A DNA stretch of 13,846 bases from positions 1 to 13,846 of the forward strand of contig JANQGC010000197.1 of NCBI GenBank assembly GCA_028277515.1. Reading direction: 5' to 3'. The position numbers were made by a program, and so were the translations under genes. The notes under the pieces are model-generated. The model had not been told where the DNA came from. It searched no databases and was given only the letters and a program-made list of their open reading frames with translations. This document shows, in pieces, positions 1 through 7,239 of the stretch. Within the stretch, counting starts at the first letter, position 1. Each line of letters opens with the position of its first letter. The DNA is from Anaerolineae bacterium (GTDB lineage Bacteria > Chloroflexota > Anaerolineae > Promineifilales > Promineifilaceae).

Positions 1-1
1 G

Positions 2-400
2 CCACGCTACAAGTATATTGCCAACCGCTTTCTAACCTTTGTGGAAAATTTAGTTATGGGAACCAACCTTTCAGAATGTCACACCGGTTACCGTGCTTAT
101 AGTAGAGACCTGCTGGAAACTGTCCCATTTCTACGCAACTCTAATAATTTTGTTTTTGACACGGAAATGATTTTTCAAAGCCAATATTTTGGTTTTCGGT
201 TTGCCGAGGTTCCGGTTTCGACACGCTATTTTAATGAGGCTTCTTCAATAAGTTTCTTTTCCAGTGTGCAATATGGATTAGGCACCTTGTGGGTTGCAAT
301 TCGCTATCTGCTGCACCGGGCCAGGTTGTGGAAATTTGATATATTTCGGCGCCCCCATCGACAGGGTCAGCATGAGGCCAAAAAAGCCGACGCCAACTAA
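2..400 (+). CDS. GT2 family glycosyltransferase, polyprenol-phosphate-sugar synthase-like (5' end missing)
   Basis: This is the C-terminal part (about 132 residues) of a gene that runs off the left edge. The frame is open from base 2, and the first GTG (41) is internal. The visible part carries the CHTGYRAYSRDLL segment, then SNNFVFDTEM and a VPVSTRYFNEASSI stretch. These match the tail of bacterial DPM1/GtrB-like GT2 enzymes, which transfer a sugar from a nucleotide donor to polyprenyl phosphate on the inner membrane face. The nucleotide-binding N-terminal half with the DxD motif lies outside the window and cannot be checked. One moderately hydrophobic helix (around YGLGTLWVAIRYLL) and a basic tail follow, with no GtrA-like or two-helix membrane domain. 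The methyltransferase begins 11 bp downstream. A lipid-linked donor of this kind is what the GT-C-like DUF2142 proteins nearby would need, but that link is an inference. Confidence 0.9.
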   Translation, partial: PRYKYIANRFLTFVENLVMGTNLSECHTGYRAYSRDLLETVPFLRNSNNFVFDTEMIFQSQYFGFRFAEVPVSTRYFNEASSISFFSSVQYGLGTLWVAIRYLLHRARLWKFDIFRRPHRQGQHEAKKADAN

Positions 401-411
401 TAAAATCGAAA

Positions 412-1128
412 ATGGATTATAGAAAACCGGCCGTATTTGGTGAAAACTGGTCAGAAAGCCGTTACCAGGTGCTGCCATATTTTAATGCTGAGAAAGTGTT
501 GTTTGAGCAAAACCATATTGAGCGTGTTCTTGATTTAGGGTGCGCGAATGGTTGGAATATGAGCCGGTTTAACCAATATAAAGAACGGCCGGGGCCTTGG
601 AATAATTCATCCGGGTTGGTCATGGGGTTGGATATGATTCCATCCCGGGTTCAACTTGCCCGTCATCATGGACCGGCAATGATCGCCAGCGGGTTAGAAG
701 TTCCGGCCAGGGATGGTAGTTTCGATTTAGTTTATATTCAGCATGTGCTGCATCATATTGGCGATGTGTCCCAAGCACTTGCGGAGGCGGGGCGTCTATT
801 AAGAACCGGTGGCTTTCTTTTCCTGGTGGAAACGGTTGAAGATAATCCGCTTATCCATTGGGGTAGAAAACTATATCCCCAATGGTTGGGTGATGAGATC
901 AATGCCAGTTTCAACTTTCTTGAATTGCAGCAGCAAGTAGCCAGGTCCGGATTCACCTTGTTAGGTGCAGAACAGTACAGCGTATTTTTCTGGATTTGGG
1001 AGATTTTGCCCGATCAATTTCCTGTTTTGGAAAAGTTCACACCCATTTTTGTGACCCTTGAGAAATTAGCCGTGCGTTTCCTAAGGCCGCTCAGCGCCCA
1101 CTCATATTTGGTTGCCCAAAAATTATAG
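412..1128 (+). CDS. class I SAM-dependent methyltransferase (Methyltransf_11-like)
   Basis: This 238-residue soluble protein has a Rossmann-type methyltransferase core. Motif I is VLDLGCANGWN (residues 39-49), the acidic ribose-binding residue is D74 in GLDMIPSRVQ, and the segment DGSFDLVYIQHVLHHI (about 101-116) and the post-motif EAGRLLRTGGFLFLVE (125-140) have the usual order and spacing. The C-terminal 90 residues are less conserved and probably bind the acceptor. The substrate cannot be read from the sequence. The position between a GT2 gene and a DUF2142 gene suggests methylation of a sugar or lipid-linked glycan, but other small-molecule substrates are possible. The ATG at 412 is the natural start because it sits just after the upstream stop at 398-400. 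No clear Shine-Dalgarno is visible, so translation may be coupled to the upstream gene. Confidence 0.92.
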   Translation: MDYRKPAVFGENWSESRYQVLPYFNAEKVLFEQNHIERVLDLGCANGWNMSRFNQYKERPGPWNNSSGLVMGLDMIPSRVQLARHHGPAMIASGLEVPARDGSFDLVYIQHVLHHIGDVSQALAEAGRLLRTGGFLFLVETVEDNPLIHWGRKLYPQWLGDEINASFNFLELQQQVARSGFTLLGAEQYSVFFWIWEILPDQFPVLEKFTPIFVTLEKLAVRFLRPLSAHSYLVAQKL

Positions 1129-1148
1129 CAATAAGACAATAGGTCACC

Positions 1149-2630
1149 ATGACCAACCCATTTTCAGGACCGTATCGTCGGGAATGGATGCTCGTCCTTC
1201 TGCTCCTTTTAATCATGCTTTTAAAGGGAGTTTTGTGGAGTCTGGCCTTACCTCTATGGCAAGGTCCAGACGAGGAAGACCATTATAATGTTATTCAATT
1301 TATCGGCGAACTCGGCCGTTTACCAGATAGGGAAGACACATTTCTCGTTGATGAAGTCGCTTTATCGCGACAGCTAGCCGATGTCGGCCGGTTGCCCTAT
1401 GCTCCAGAGGAACGGCAGCTATTTTCTGACGATATCATAGGACCTGGTGAAGATGCCTTTGCCGAACTGCCACCTGAGACGCGAGCAAGCTTCGATCTTC
1501 AAGCAGTTGGCAAACTGAATAAAGCCACTCCCCTCTATTACGTTATCGCCTCAATTCCTTATCGTTTGTTTAGCGCGGGAGATTTGCTGCAACGCGCCCA
1601 GGTTCAGAGATTATTTGCTTTATTCATGAGCAGTGGTCTTGTGATTGTCGCTTATTTGATCGCCCGGCTGCTGTTTCCCGGCAATGGGGCGATGCGCATC
1701 ACGATCCCTACGCTGGTGGCATTTCAGCCAATGATTACCCAAATCACGGCCGTCGTTTCTGTGGATGGTTTTTATTTCCTGATCTATTCCCTGCTGATTC
1801 TAGTCAGCATCCTGGTGCTGCGTGATGCTCTCACTTGGCGTTATGGCCTGGTTTTAGGGGTGCTGTTTGCCATTGGTTTTTTAACGAAACCAACCATCAG
1901 CGGCTACGCACCGATCATCGCCTTAATAGTCGCTTATGATTTCTGGCGTGGGGCGGGGAGACGCAAAGAAATTGTAAGCGCCGCTGTAGTCATGGGAGGG
2001 GTTATCCTCCTGCTGGTAAGCTGGTGGCTGCTGCGCAGTATGCGCATTAATAATGATCTCTTTTATTTCAATCCGGTTTTAGAAGGGCACCGTATTGTTC
2101 AAAACCCGTTTTATGATTATGAGCCTTTGGCTCATATGATAGATTATTATCAATCCGTCTGGGGCGGCATTTTTGTCACCTGGTGGGCGCATTTTGGCTG
2201 GTTAGACACGGCGCTTCCGCCCTGGATTTATACCCTGCTGCGTCTGCTCACTTTTGCCGCAATTGTGGGGCTTGTTTATGGTCTCCTGCGGGCCTGGCGC
2301 GATCGGCCGACACTTACCCAATGGAAGCATGGGCTGCGCAGTGCGCCCCTGGTTGTATGGGTATTCCTGGCTTTGACCTTGCTCATGCCAATAGTTCTGC
2401 TTCAAGTTTATGATTTGACCTTCTGGTGGGAATATGGCATCGGCCGAGGGCTGCAAGGACGTTATTGGTTAGGGACGGTTGTACCGATGCTGACCTTTCT
2501 GGCAATGGGTCTGCTGATCTGGATTCCCGCTCGCTGGCAGGCTGCCGGGCATAACCTGCTTCGGGGAGGGATGGTTTTGTTCAATTTTGTGGCCCTCCTG
2601 GCTTATGTTTTACCCCGGTATTATCTTTAA
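1149..2630 (+). CDS. DUF2142-family polytopic membrane protein, probable GT-C-type glycosyltransferase
   Basis: This 493-residue integral membrane protein has about ten hydrophobic segments: one near residues 14-36, a group from about 148 to 300, and a group from about 365 to 490. Right after the first segment comes PDEEDH (40-45), followed by a long polar loop (about 45-145). An acidic pair at the start of the first outer loop is the hallmark of GT-C enzymes (PMT, ArnT, DUF2142), which use polyprenyl-phosphate sugars outside the membrane. Donor and acceptor are unknown. The ATG at 1149 follows an AGGT element (1141-1144) and lies 20 bp after the methyltransferase stop. Unlike the paralogue at 7240-9579, it ends directly after its last membrane helix at LPRYYL and carries no beta-module. 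The next gene supplies such a module as a separate protein. The DUF2142/GT-C assignment is by motif and topology, without a database search. Confidence 0.8.
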   Translation: MTNPFSGPYRREWMLVLLLLLIMLLKGVLWSLALPLWQGPDEEDHYNVIQFIGELGRLPDREDTFLVDEVALSRQLADVGRLPYAPEERQLFSDDIIGPGEDAFAELPPETRASFDLQAVGKLNKATPLYYVIASIPYRLFSAGDLLQRAQVQRLFALFMSSGLVIVAYLIARLLFPGNGAMRITIPTLVAFQPMITQITAVVSVDGFYFLIYSLLILVSILVLRDALTWRYGLVLGVLFAIGFLTKPTISGYAPIIALIVAYDFWRGAGRRKEIVSAAVVMGGVILLLVSWWLLRSMRINNDLFYFNPVLEGHRIVQNPFYDYEPLAHMIDYYQSVWGGIFVTWWAHFGWLDTALPPWIYTLLRLLTFAAIVGLVYGLLRAWRDRPTLTQWKHGLRSAPLVVWVFLALTLLMPIVLLQVYDLTFWWEYGIGRGLQGRYWLGTVVPMLTFLAMGLLIWIPARWQAAGHNLLRGGMVLFNFVALLAYVLPRYYL

Positions 2631-2634
2631 AGGA
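2629..2634 (+). promoter_or_regulatory. Shine-Dalgarno AAAGGA supporting an ATT start at 2641
   Basis: AAAGGA overlaps the stop codon of the upstream gene and ends 6 nt before the ATT at 2641, which is ideal spacing. An in-frame TAA at 2635-2637 excludes any earlier start. No comparable element precedes the in-frame CTG (2689) or TTG (2704). Confidence 0.5.
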
Positions 2635-2640
2635 TAAGTT

Positions 2641-4452
2641 ATTATCACCTCCACCCGATCCGCAAAATCCTTCGCATATCTTTCCTGGCTGATTGCTGCC
2701 GGCTTGGCTTTAATATTGCTCCTGCTTATCAGCTTTGGGTGGTGGCGCAGCACGGCCGTGGGTTCCCAGGTACAGGTGCCGATGTTTTACGATGCCCATT
2801 ACCTTTTCCCAAGAGCCTGGACCCAGGAGCAGTCGGCTCCTAGTGTTCCTGAGAATGCCCCGCTCGCCATTTACGGGCAAAATCGGGTGAGCCAACCCTT
2901 TGTCAGCGGTGCAGACAATTTAGCGATGGTCGAAATATGGTTAGCTGGCGAGCCGGACGAGACGGTCAATATTTCTCTCCATAGTGATCTGGATCAACTA
3001 TTTGAGGGAGAACAAATCCTAACCTGGGGTAGGCAAGGGGGTCTTTATAGATTTTCATTTCCGCCAAATTCCGATGCCGAAGGAGAGATATTTTTATTGA
3101 CCTTGTCCGCACCGGAGGCGACAGTAGAGAATCCGGTGGTCACTCGTACAGTTGGCGGCGACCGTTTAGGGGGATCGCTGCTCCTGAATGAATACAATCA
3201 ACCTGGAAACCTGGCCCTGGCCAGCTATAGCAGAGGATGGCCGGGCTTTTGGTGGCTGGAGACAGTAGCCGAACAAATCCTGCCCGATCTTTTATATCTT
3301 CGATTGCAGCAATACAAACCAGATCCATTCAAAGGATATTTCTTCTCACTTGTTTTGCTGATCACGATATTGTTGAGTGTTATGTATCTGTTATTAGCCC
3401 AACCGCAAAAACGACTCTCCATAAGAAGGCTGCAAGCATCATTGGGCTGGACTGTCGCCCTGATTTTGAGTTTGTTTTTGCTCTGGCAAATTGGAGCGGG
3501 GCGGGTCAAGCTGCCCGTCATTCATGACAGTTTGGTTTTGAACAGCGGGGTTGAAGCGATTGCCGTGGCCGCGCCGCCAGGAAGCGGAACGCGATTGGCG
3601 CGAGATATTATTTCCGATCTTTGGACGTTGGAAAGAGAACCTGAGGCGCGCTTTTTACACACGGAAATTTTTGATGGTTTCCCGGCGATTCGTGTTCCTC
3701 ATGATTCAGCGATCAGCTTTAATATAGATGTTGCGCCAGAAACTTATCTGCTGGGCGGCATTATCGCCGATGGGACGGGTAATCTTGACGTTAATGTGCA
3801 GGTTGAAGGGGAAAATGTCTATTTTGAAGGATTGACGGCCGAACCTGATCCCAATAGGGAGAATATTGCCTGGTTTGAGATTGATTTATCACCCTGGGCG
3901 GGACAAGGAGTGACGGTGGAATTAAAAACAACCGGTGATATTGGGGAGGTTGAAGGCATCTGGATCATGCCCCGCATTGAAACCAATGCCCCGTGGATTT
4001 TTAGCGAGCCTTTGCCAGATTCAATAAACTTATCTGGACAAGAGGTCATTTTCGATGAGACCGTAGAAATGCTTGGCAGCTCAGTTCAGGAAACAAATGT
4101 GCAAGCGGGAGAGACGGTCACCATCGATCTTTTCTGGCGACCGGTAAGAAACAGCGAACAGTTTGCGAAGGTCTTTGTTCATCTATTAGATCCTGATGAT
4201 AATCTTCTTGTGCAGAGTGATGGCCAACCTGTGCAAAATGCGTATCCGATTCCTATTTGGCAGCCGGGAACGATTATCCGCGATACCCATTCATTGACCC
4301 TTCCTCCTGATTTATCACCCGGAGAGTACCGGCTGTTCGCCGGACTTTACGATCCAGGCAGCCTGGTGCGCTGGCCGGCAAATGCCGCGGAGGGATCGAC
4401 CATTATAAATGACGCGGTTTTACTACAGCCACGAATTGAGGTTAATCCTTGA
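2641..4452 (+). CDS. membrane-anchored multi-domain beta-sandwich protein, function unknown
   Basis: The protein has 603 residues if it starts at ATT 2641, or 582 from TTG 2704. The ATT start is preferred because AAAGGA lies 6 nt upstream and it gives a short basic N-terminus before a complete membrane helix (about residues 12-34). TTG 2704 would cut into that helix and has no ribosome-binding site. Next comes a beta-rich domain (about 80-170), two more membrane helices (about 233-253 and 268-285), and a second beta-rich domain containing IDLSPWAGQGVTVELKT, a phrase typical of carbohydrate-binding-like sandwiches. The last module (about 463-603) contains FVHLLDPDDN and PGEYRLFAGLYDPG. The bulk is probably extracytoplasmic. 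No catalytic motif was recognised. The last module resembles the two at the C-terminus of the DUF2142 protein at 7240-9579, so this may be a detached partner of the 1149-2630 protein. It overlaps the flippase gene by 4 bp. Confidence 0.8.
   Translation: MITSTRSAKSFAYLSWLIAAGLALILLLLISFGWWRSTAVGSQVQVPMFYDAHYLFPRAWTQEQSAPSVPENAPLAIYGQNRVSQPFVSGADNLAMVEIWLAGEPDETVNISLHSDLDQLFEGEQILTWGRQGGLYRFSFPPNSDAEGEIFLLTLSAPEATVENPVVTRTVGGDRLGGSLLLNEYNQPGNLALASYSRGWPGFWWLETVAEQILPDLLYLRLQQYKPDPFKGYFFSLVLLITILLSVMYLLLAQPQKRLSIRRLQASLGWTVALILSLFLLWQIGAGRVKLPVIHDSLVLNSGVEAIAVAAPPGSGTRLARDIISDLWTLEREPEARFLHTEIFDGFPAIRVPHDSAISFNIDVAPETYLLGGIIADGTGNLDVNVQVEGENVYFEGLTAEPDPNRENIAWFEIDLSPWAGQGVTVELKTTGDIGEVEGIWIMPRIETNAPWIFSEPLPDSINLSGQEVIFDETVEMLGSSVQETNVQAGETVTIDLFWRPVRNSEQFAKVFVHLLDPDDNLLVQSDGQPVQNAYPIPIWQPGTIIRDTHSLTLPPDLSPGEYRLFAGLYDPGSLVRWPANAAEGSTIINDAVLLQPRIEVNP
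4438..4441 (+). promoter_or_regulatory. Shine-Dalgarno GAGG for the TTG start at 4449
   Basis: GAGG (within TGAGGT) ends 7 nt before the TTG at 4449, inside the 3' end of the preceding gene. It supports the TTG, whose codon overlaps the upstream TGA as TTGA, over the in-frame ATG at 4470. Confidence 0.5.
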
Positions 4453-5723
4453 TCGATCGCTTACGTCTTATGGTCCGGTCCGGCGCTTTTCAAGGGGCGC
4501 TTATGTCGGCGGCGATGATCATTGCCGGTGGTTTTGATGCCCTGGTTAACATCCTATCCGGGCGCTGGTTGAGTAAAGAACAGTTTGGCATTTTTGTGGC
4601 GGTCACAGCGTTGTTACAGGTGCTTGTGCATGTGACTAATGTTATTCGCAATGTGGTCGCCTATTATACGGCCGAATTTACCGCCCAACCTGATTCCCTA
4701 CCCAGGATCCGCACCTTTTTTCGTCGCAGCTGGCGCTGGTCCTGGCGCTGGGGGTTGTTGGCTTCGCTGGCCATGATTTTGCTCAGCGGCCCGATTACTC
4801 GATTTTTGAATATTGACTCTAACCTACCTTTATATGCGGCCTCCTTTGCCTTATTGATGCTTTTTGTACGCCCTGTCACCGACGGAACACTTCAGGGGAT
4901 TCAGCAATTTATCGGCTTGGGCAGCGTTCAGGTTTTCCAATCAATGTTGCGATTAATATTTGCAGCCATATTAATCCTGGCCGGTTTACAGGCTTTTGGC
5001 GCCCTTTTGGCATTGCCCCTGGCTACGACATCAGCCCTGCTGCTTGCTGCCTGGTTTTTACGTCCTTATTTTAAGCAGGCGAAAATAAAGGTTGATGTCC
5101 CTGCGGTAAGCCTGCGCTATTCTGCCTTTACCTTGCTTGGTCTGCTGGCTTATGCTTTGCTTGTCAATGTGGACGCCATTGCCGTCAAGCGATTTTTCAG
5201 TGATGCCGTGGCAGGTGATTATGGCACGGTGGTAACGTTGGGCAAGATCAACCTTTTTGCCACCCTGGGAATTGGCATGGTTTTATTTCCAAAAGCTACT
5301 CAGAGGGAGGCCACCGGACAAGATTCAAGACCAGTATTGGGACTGGCTCTAGGAGCCACATTTCTAGTCGGGCTGGTTTTGACTGTTGTTTATTATTTAG
5401 CGTCTGATGTCATCGTCACAACGATATTTTCAGACAGCTACAATGATCCGGGGTTGGTGCTGCCAATGGTTGGTGCCGCGACGACCCTTTATGCAGCGAT
5501 CAACATCTGGCTCAATTATGCTTTGTCTTTGAACCGTCATTCATTTATCATTGCCCTCGCTGTTTTAGTGCTCATGCTTATCCTGAGCATGTTCCTTTTT
5601 CATGACAGGTTGCAAACAATTGCAACCATCATGATCGTCACAGGGATTGCCGGAAATATTGCGGGTGCCGCGACGACATTACGCCGGCGGAGCAGAGATG
5701 TTTATTCAGTAGGAGTGGATTGA
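4449..5723 (+). CDS. MOP-superfamily polysaccharide/oligosaccharide flippase (Wzx-like)
   Basis: This 424-residue very hydrophobic protein has about 12 predicted membrane segments in the alternating pattern of Wzx/RfbX-type flippases. The N-terminal segment GRWLSKEQFGIFVAVTALL (about 38-56) matches the conserved early loop of the family. The family moves polyprenyl-diphosphate-linked oligosaccharides across the membrane. The cargo is unknown but is presumably the glycan assembled by the neighbouring glycosyltransferases. The TTG start overlaps the upstream stop (TTGA) and has GAGG 7 nt before it, so translational coupling is likely. The ATG at 4470 is the alternative. A loop near residues 95-101 reads WRWSWRW, encoded by a 9-bp direct repeat. 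The 3' end overlaps the convergent ligase gene by 22 bp. Lipid II flippase (MurJ) belongs to the same superfamily, but the glycan context favours Wzx. Confidence 0.88.
   Translation: MIDRLRLMVRSGAFQGALMSAAMIIAGGFDALVNILSGRWLSKEQFGIFVAVTALLQVLVHVTNVIRNVVAYYTAEFTAQPDSLPRIRTFFRRSWRWSWRWGLLASLAMILLSGPITRFLNIDSNLPLYAASFALLMLFVRPVTDGTLQGIQQFIGLGSVQVFQSMLRLIFAAILILAGLQAFGALLALPLATTSALLLAAWFLRPYFKQAKIKVDVPAVSLRYSAFTLLGLLAYALLVNVDAIAVKRFFSDAVAGDYGTVVTLGKINLFATLGIGMVLFPKATQREATGQDSRPVLGLALGATFLVGLVLTVVYYLASDVIVTTIFSDSYNDPGLVLPMVGAATTLYAAINIWLNYALSLNRHSFIIALAVLVLMLILSMFLFHDRLQTIATIMIVTGIAGNIAGAATTLRRRSRDVYSVGVD
4731..4751 (+). repeat. 9-bp direct repeat encoding WRWSWRW in the flippase
   Basis: TGGCGCTGG occurs at 4731-4739 and again at 4743-4751, separated by TCC. 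It encodes Trp-Arg-Trp-Ser-Trp-Arg-Trp at about residues 95-101, immediately before a membrane helix. Confidence 0.7.
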
Positions 5724-7156
5724 GCCGCGAGGTGACTGGCGGCCGTTGCTAAGCCCATAAAAATCCAAAAGGCAGTGACCGCGTGGTGAAATTCCAAATT
5801 AAAAAGGTAATGGTCGAAGAATCCTGCTACAAGACCACCCACCAACGCCGCGTGTAAGCCCAGCCAAACGGCATCTTGTTGGGGATGGCAGTCAAACCAT
5901 TGCCTGTTGGCAAAGGCATATACAAAAACAGTACCTACTACGGCAAAAAAAGCGAACAAACCCAAGACACCCATGACCTGGGCAATCGTCAAATAAACAT
6001 TGGCCACGCCAAGATAGATGTCGATGTCGGGCGTGCCGGCGAAGCCAACACCAAACAATGGATAGCGTTGAATGAGCGTCAAAGCGTCTCTGTATTCGCC
6101 AAAACGCATTTGTGTGGCCAAATCTTGCCCTTGAAATCCTTCAATAAATCGGCCGACATACCCTTGAGCGGCCGGAAGCAGGAGCAATATCAAGGCAGCA
6201 CCAAGCATATAGGGCAGCAAGCGCCGGTAGCGTATGGCGGCTACAAATGCCAAACCGGAGGCCAGACCCAGCATGGCGCTGCGCGAAAAGGTGAGAATTA
6301 AAGCCAGGAACACCAAGGCCACAGCCACAGCGGTGATTTTACGCGAGAAGATAGGTTTGGTGGCAACCAGTTGTGGTCCGACAAGAGCGCCGATCATCAA
6401 CAGTAATCCACCCAGCACATTGGGGTCAACGGAAGTGCCGATTGCCCGTTCCGATAATGCCGGGTTTTCCTCAATGTAGCGAATCACCCATCCTCCGGGA
6501 TATCCCACTCGCTGTAGGATATTCAATATGGAATTTGCTGAATCATCGGGCAGCAGCCATAAGCCAATGGACACCGCTGATGCGGCCGAACCGGCCAGAA
6601 TCATGATCTTGACCAGGCGTTCCAGGCGCTGCCAATTGCGGCAATAATCGATGATAACCAGGACAAAACCCAGGCTGATTAAAAGCTCCGCAAACTTGCG
6701 CAGCAAGGTCGGGGTAAGCGGACCATTGCTAAGGCCGAAAATAAATGCAAAGATGGCCAATATGATGAATATCAGCAAAGGAAGTGTTAGCGGGGAGAGG
6801 GAGATAGTTCGTTGCCGGCCGGTTACCAGAGCAAGCAGCCACACGCCAATGACGGCGCCCAAAGCCAGGTCAAGAAAAGTTGGCGTAAGTCCGATGTCAA
6901 TGGGTAATGTAGCAAAAGGCAAAAGGGTTACGACGGCGATCACGCCCCAATAGCCAATCTCAATATCGCGTAAGACGATGAGTGTGGCTGTTCCGGCGAT
7001 GACCAGGGCGGCAGCGGCGATTGGACCACCAAATCCCAGGACGACACCGCCTAAGATAGCAAATAACCCGGCCAGAATCCCGAATCCAAGAGGCGAATGC
7101 GCGGGATTCAGAAAAGAAAGATCCGGTTTAGGTAGTTTTTCCTTTAGGAGACTCAT
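5702..7156 (-). CDS. O-antigen ligase/polymerase family membrane protein (Wzy_C/WaaL-like)
   Basis: This 484-residue protein has about 12 hydrophobic segments. Family landmarks are GTSVDPNVLGGLL (about 240-252), TFSRSAMLGL (289-298), and the large outer-loop region with MRFGEYRDALTLIQRYPLFG (about 350-369) followed by GVANVYLTIAQVMGVLGL. Proteins of this type polymerise or ligate lipid-linked glycans on the outer face of the membrane. Sequence alone does not separate polymerase (Wzy) from ligase (WaaL). The His that often precedes Asn in the HN-x-yL motif is Ala here (A385-N386). The ATG at 7156 is the only start in the frame, because the upstream codons contain no ATG, GTG or TTG before a stop. 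No strong ribosome-binding site is visible. It is the last gene of the minus-strand block, 83 bp after the DUF2142 gene, and its 3' end overlaps the flippase gene. Confidence 0.88.
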   Translation of the reverse strand: MSLLKEKLPKPDLSFLNPAHSPLGFGILAGLFAILGGVVLGFGGPIAAAALVIAGTATLIVLRDIEIGYWGVIAVVTLLPFATLPIDIGLTPTFLDLALGAVIGVWLLALVTGRQRTISLSPLTLPLLIFIILAIFAFIFGLSNGPLTPTLLRKFAELLISLGFVLVIIDYCRNWQRLERLVKIMILAGSAASAVSIGLWLLPDDSANSILNILQRVGYPGGWVIRYIEENPALSERAIGTSVDPNVLGGLLLMIGALVGPQLVATKPIFSRKITAVAVALVFLALILTFSRSAMLGLASGLAFVAAIRYRRLLPYMLGAALILLLLPAAQGYVGRFIEGFQGQDLATQMRFGEYRDALTLIQRYPLFGVGFAGTPDIDIYLGVANVYLTIAQVMGVLGLFAFFAVVGTVFVYAFANRQWFDCHPQQDAVWLGLHAALVGGLVAGFFDHYLFNLEFHHAVTAFWIFMGLATAASHLAAQSTPTE

Positions 7157-7176
7157 ACGATTAGTGTTGCGGAAAT

Positions 7177-7210
7177 CTAAAAAACGAACGCCGTTAAATT
7201 TTTAGCGTTT
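7177..7210 (-). terminator. weak terminator-like stem-loop with T-run
   Basis: Read on the minus strand, AACGC (7209-7205) can pair with GCGTT (7191-7187) around a 13-nt loop, and six T residues follow (7184-7179). A 5-bp stem with a large loop is a poor intrinsic terminator. It lies in the 83-bp gap between the DUF2142 gene and the ligase gene, so at most it would attenuate transcription between them. Low confidence. Confidence 0.22.
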
Positions 7211-7239
7211 AGGAAAATTATCGGGTCATTGAATAAATA

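Noticed and set aside
2628..2710. Possible frameshift splitting one DUF2142 plus beta-module gene into two.
   Set aside because: The first protein ends after a complete membrane helix. The second begins with its own ribosome-binding site and membrane helix, followed by unrelated beta domains, so two genes fit better.
5680..5760. Bidirectional terminator between the convergent blocks.
   Set aside because: No convincing inverted repeat with a T-run was found on either strand. The region is coding on both strands.
5876..6953. Several open plus-strand frames opposite the ligase gene.
   Set aside because: Their translations are low-complexity and polar without motifs, as expected for the antisense of a membrane protein gene. 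The ligase motifs support the minus strand.
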